Source: Collinsella sp. (GTDB lineage: Bacteria > Actinomycetota > Coriobacteriia > Coriobacteriales > Coriobacteriaceae). Taken from it: DNA of 50,264 bases. Positions within the stretch are counted from its first letter, which is position 1. Each line of letters starts with the position of its first letter. The stretch lies in assembly GCA_019425015.1 (NCBI GenBank), contig JAHYYJ010000014.1:1-50264 (forward strand), in the 5' to 3' direction. The position numbers and the translations under genes were made by a program. Below the pieces are notes generated by a model that made no database searches, was not told the origin of the DNA, and saw nothing but the letters and a program-made list of their open reading frames with translations. Positions 49,409 through 50,264 of this stretch are shown in pieces.

Positions 49409-50264
49409 CTATTTTGAGTTCTTGAGGCGGCGTGTGGCTGTGGCGGTTATTCCGAGGCCTGCGGCGGCGACCGCTGCGAGTGCGATTGCGCTCGGTGCTG
49501 TGTCGCCCGTGTTCGCGAGCTTGTCGGCGGTCGTATCTGCTTGCTTGGTGGAGCTCGATGGAGCGTATTTGCCGGTCGCGGGCGAGCTGGCGGGCTGTGC
49601 CGTTTCGGCCGGCTGCGCTGAGCTGGAGGGTTTTGTCGTCTCGGCGGGTTTCGTTATCTCGGGCGAGGCGGCCTTGTCTGCCGCGGCCTTTGCCTCTTCG
49701 TATGCCTTGCAGGCGTCGTCATAGGCCGCTTGCGCCTTTTTCAAATCGTCGAGGAGCGCATCTCGCTTGGCCGTCTCTCCGTCGACGCTGGTTTTAAAAC
49801 GCCCTGCTAAACTTTCAAGGTTATCAATCAGTTTTTTATGACTTTCGAGGCGCATTCGGCAGTGCTCAAGCTTATCTTCACAGAAATTTTCTTGCATTAT
49901 TGCCTCTGTGATCGCCTCTTGCAACTGCCGAATAGTTTCGGCAGGAGTCGTGTAGTCGATTTTATTTAATTCTGCCTCAAGGGCTCTTGTCCGGTTGTGG
50001 GCCTTATCGCATTCGGCTTGAGCTGCATCGACGTTCGCTTGCATGGTAGGAAGGGATTCCTTATATATGGCGGCTTGCGCCAAATTAGTGGCGTAGTTCT
50101 CTTGAAAAATGGCAATTTTAGTATCGATTTCCGCAAGTTTCTCGGGACTTGCGGCGTCTTTTGCGGCCTCGAGGTTTTTGAGCGCTTCCTGCATGGCTGC
50201 ATACGCTTTTTCTTTGGCTCTGTTAGACCAAATTTGACACGATCGGCTGTTCGTCGAACCGGAA
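49409..50264 (-). CDS. Sortase-anchored coiled-coil surface protein (5' end beyond window)
   Basis: The C-terminal 284 or so residues of an exported protein. The frame stays open to the window edge, so the start is missing; an internal ATG at 50194 is probably not the start. The upstream edge reads SCQIWSNRAKEKAYAAM. A long helical region with coiled-coil character (roughly residues 25-190 of the visible part) is followed by a Pro/Ser/Thr/Ala wall-spanning stretch, the sorting motif LANTGD, a hydrophobic helix and the tail RRLKNSK. LAxTG is the motif expected for class E sortases of high-GC Gram-positives. Ligand or partner unknown. Confidence 0.88.
   Translation of the reverse strand, partial: SGSTNSRSCQIWSNRAKEKAYAAMQEALKNLEAAKDAASPEKLAEIDTKIAIFQENYATNLAQAAIYKESLPTMQANVDAAQAECDKAHNRTRALEAELNKIDYTTPAETIRQLQEAITEAIMQENFCEDKLEHCRMRLESHKKLIDNLESLAGRFKTSVDGETAKRDALLDDLKKAQAAYDDACKAYEEAKAAADKAASPEITKPAETTKPSSSAQPAETAQPASSPATGKYAPSSSTKQADTTADKLANTGDTAPSAIALAAVAAAGLGITATATRRLKNSK

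Overview
The window looks like chromosomal DNA from a high-GC, Gram-positive gut actinobacterium of the class Coriobacteriia, most probably Collinsella. That rests on the GC-rich codon use, the gene content (tilS-hpt-ftsH, an EF-G-like protein, a sortase-type surface protein ending LANTGD, several LacI regulators beside PTS genes) and my recollection of the proteins; no database search was possible. No transposase, integrase, phage gene or CRISPR array is visible, so this is core and lightly accessory chromosome rather than an island.

Layout. 1-10.5 kb: a small tail-anchored protein, Hsp20, WalJ-type hydrolase divergent from tilS-hpt-ftsH, an aminotransferase, a PHP phosphatase and an RlmD-like 23S methyltransferase. 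10.6-13.1 kb: a polar amino-acid ABC importer operon (lipoprotein, permease, ATPase) with a readable promoter. 13.4-16.6 kb: an EF-G-like GTPase with altered G motifs and a membrane-anchored DNA-entry-type nuclease. 16.7-24.2 kb: a LacI repressor divergent from a six-gene sugar operon (fructose-type PTS IIBC, GatZ/KbaZ-like protein, transaldolase, split transketolase, PTS IIA). 24.3-26.9 kb: two near-identical HAD phosphatases flanking larE. 27-32 kb: an AT-richer DUF4143 ATPase, a second LacI regulator, a repeat-dense intergenic region and glmS. 32.2-37.7 kb: a FadR-type regulator divergent from a YeiH exporter, a degenerate NtrC-type regulator, a nitroreductase and small unknown proteins. 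37.8-42 kb: a MarR regulator with a heterodimeric ABC exporter. 42-50 kb: serine acetyltransferase, DedA, branched-chain aminotransferase, LemA, TetR, tRNA-Ser, a TadA-glycerate kinase fusion, SRP RNA and a sortase-anchored protein cut by the window end.

How genes work together. The 18-24 kb operon couples PTS uptake to the complete non-oxidative pentose phosphate set; the aldolase-like protein carries transaldolase-type rather than fructose-6-phosphate-aldolase-type residues. The MarR gene lies in one overlapping operon with its exporter, and two identical 14-bp repeats overlap its predicted promoter.

The most striking non-coding signal is a dense set of intergenic palindromes. About a dozen share a GGGAC core, often just after stop codons or terminators, including two identical 35-nt copies 8 kb apart and a 37-bp perfect inverted repeat enclosing four copies of a second 17-nt palindromic half-site. 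Other long palindromes (35-bp, 33-bp and 20-bp arms) and a predicted pseudoknot between two operon genes also stand out. The best single protein oddity is the TadA-glycerate kinase fusion.
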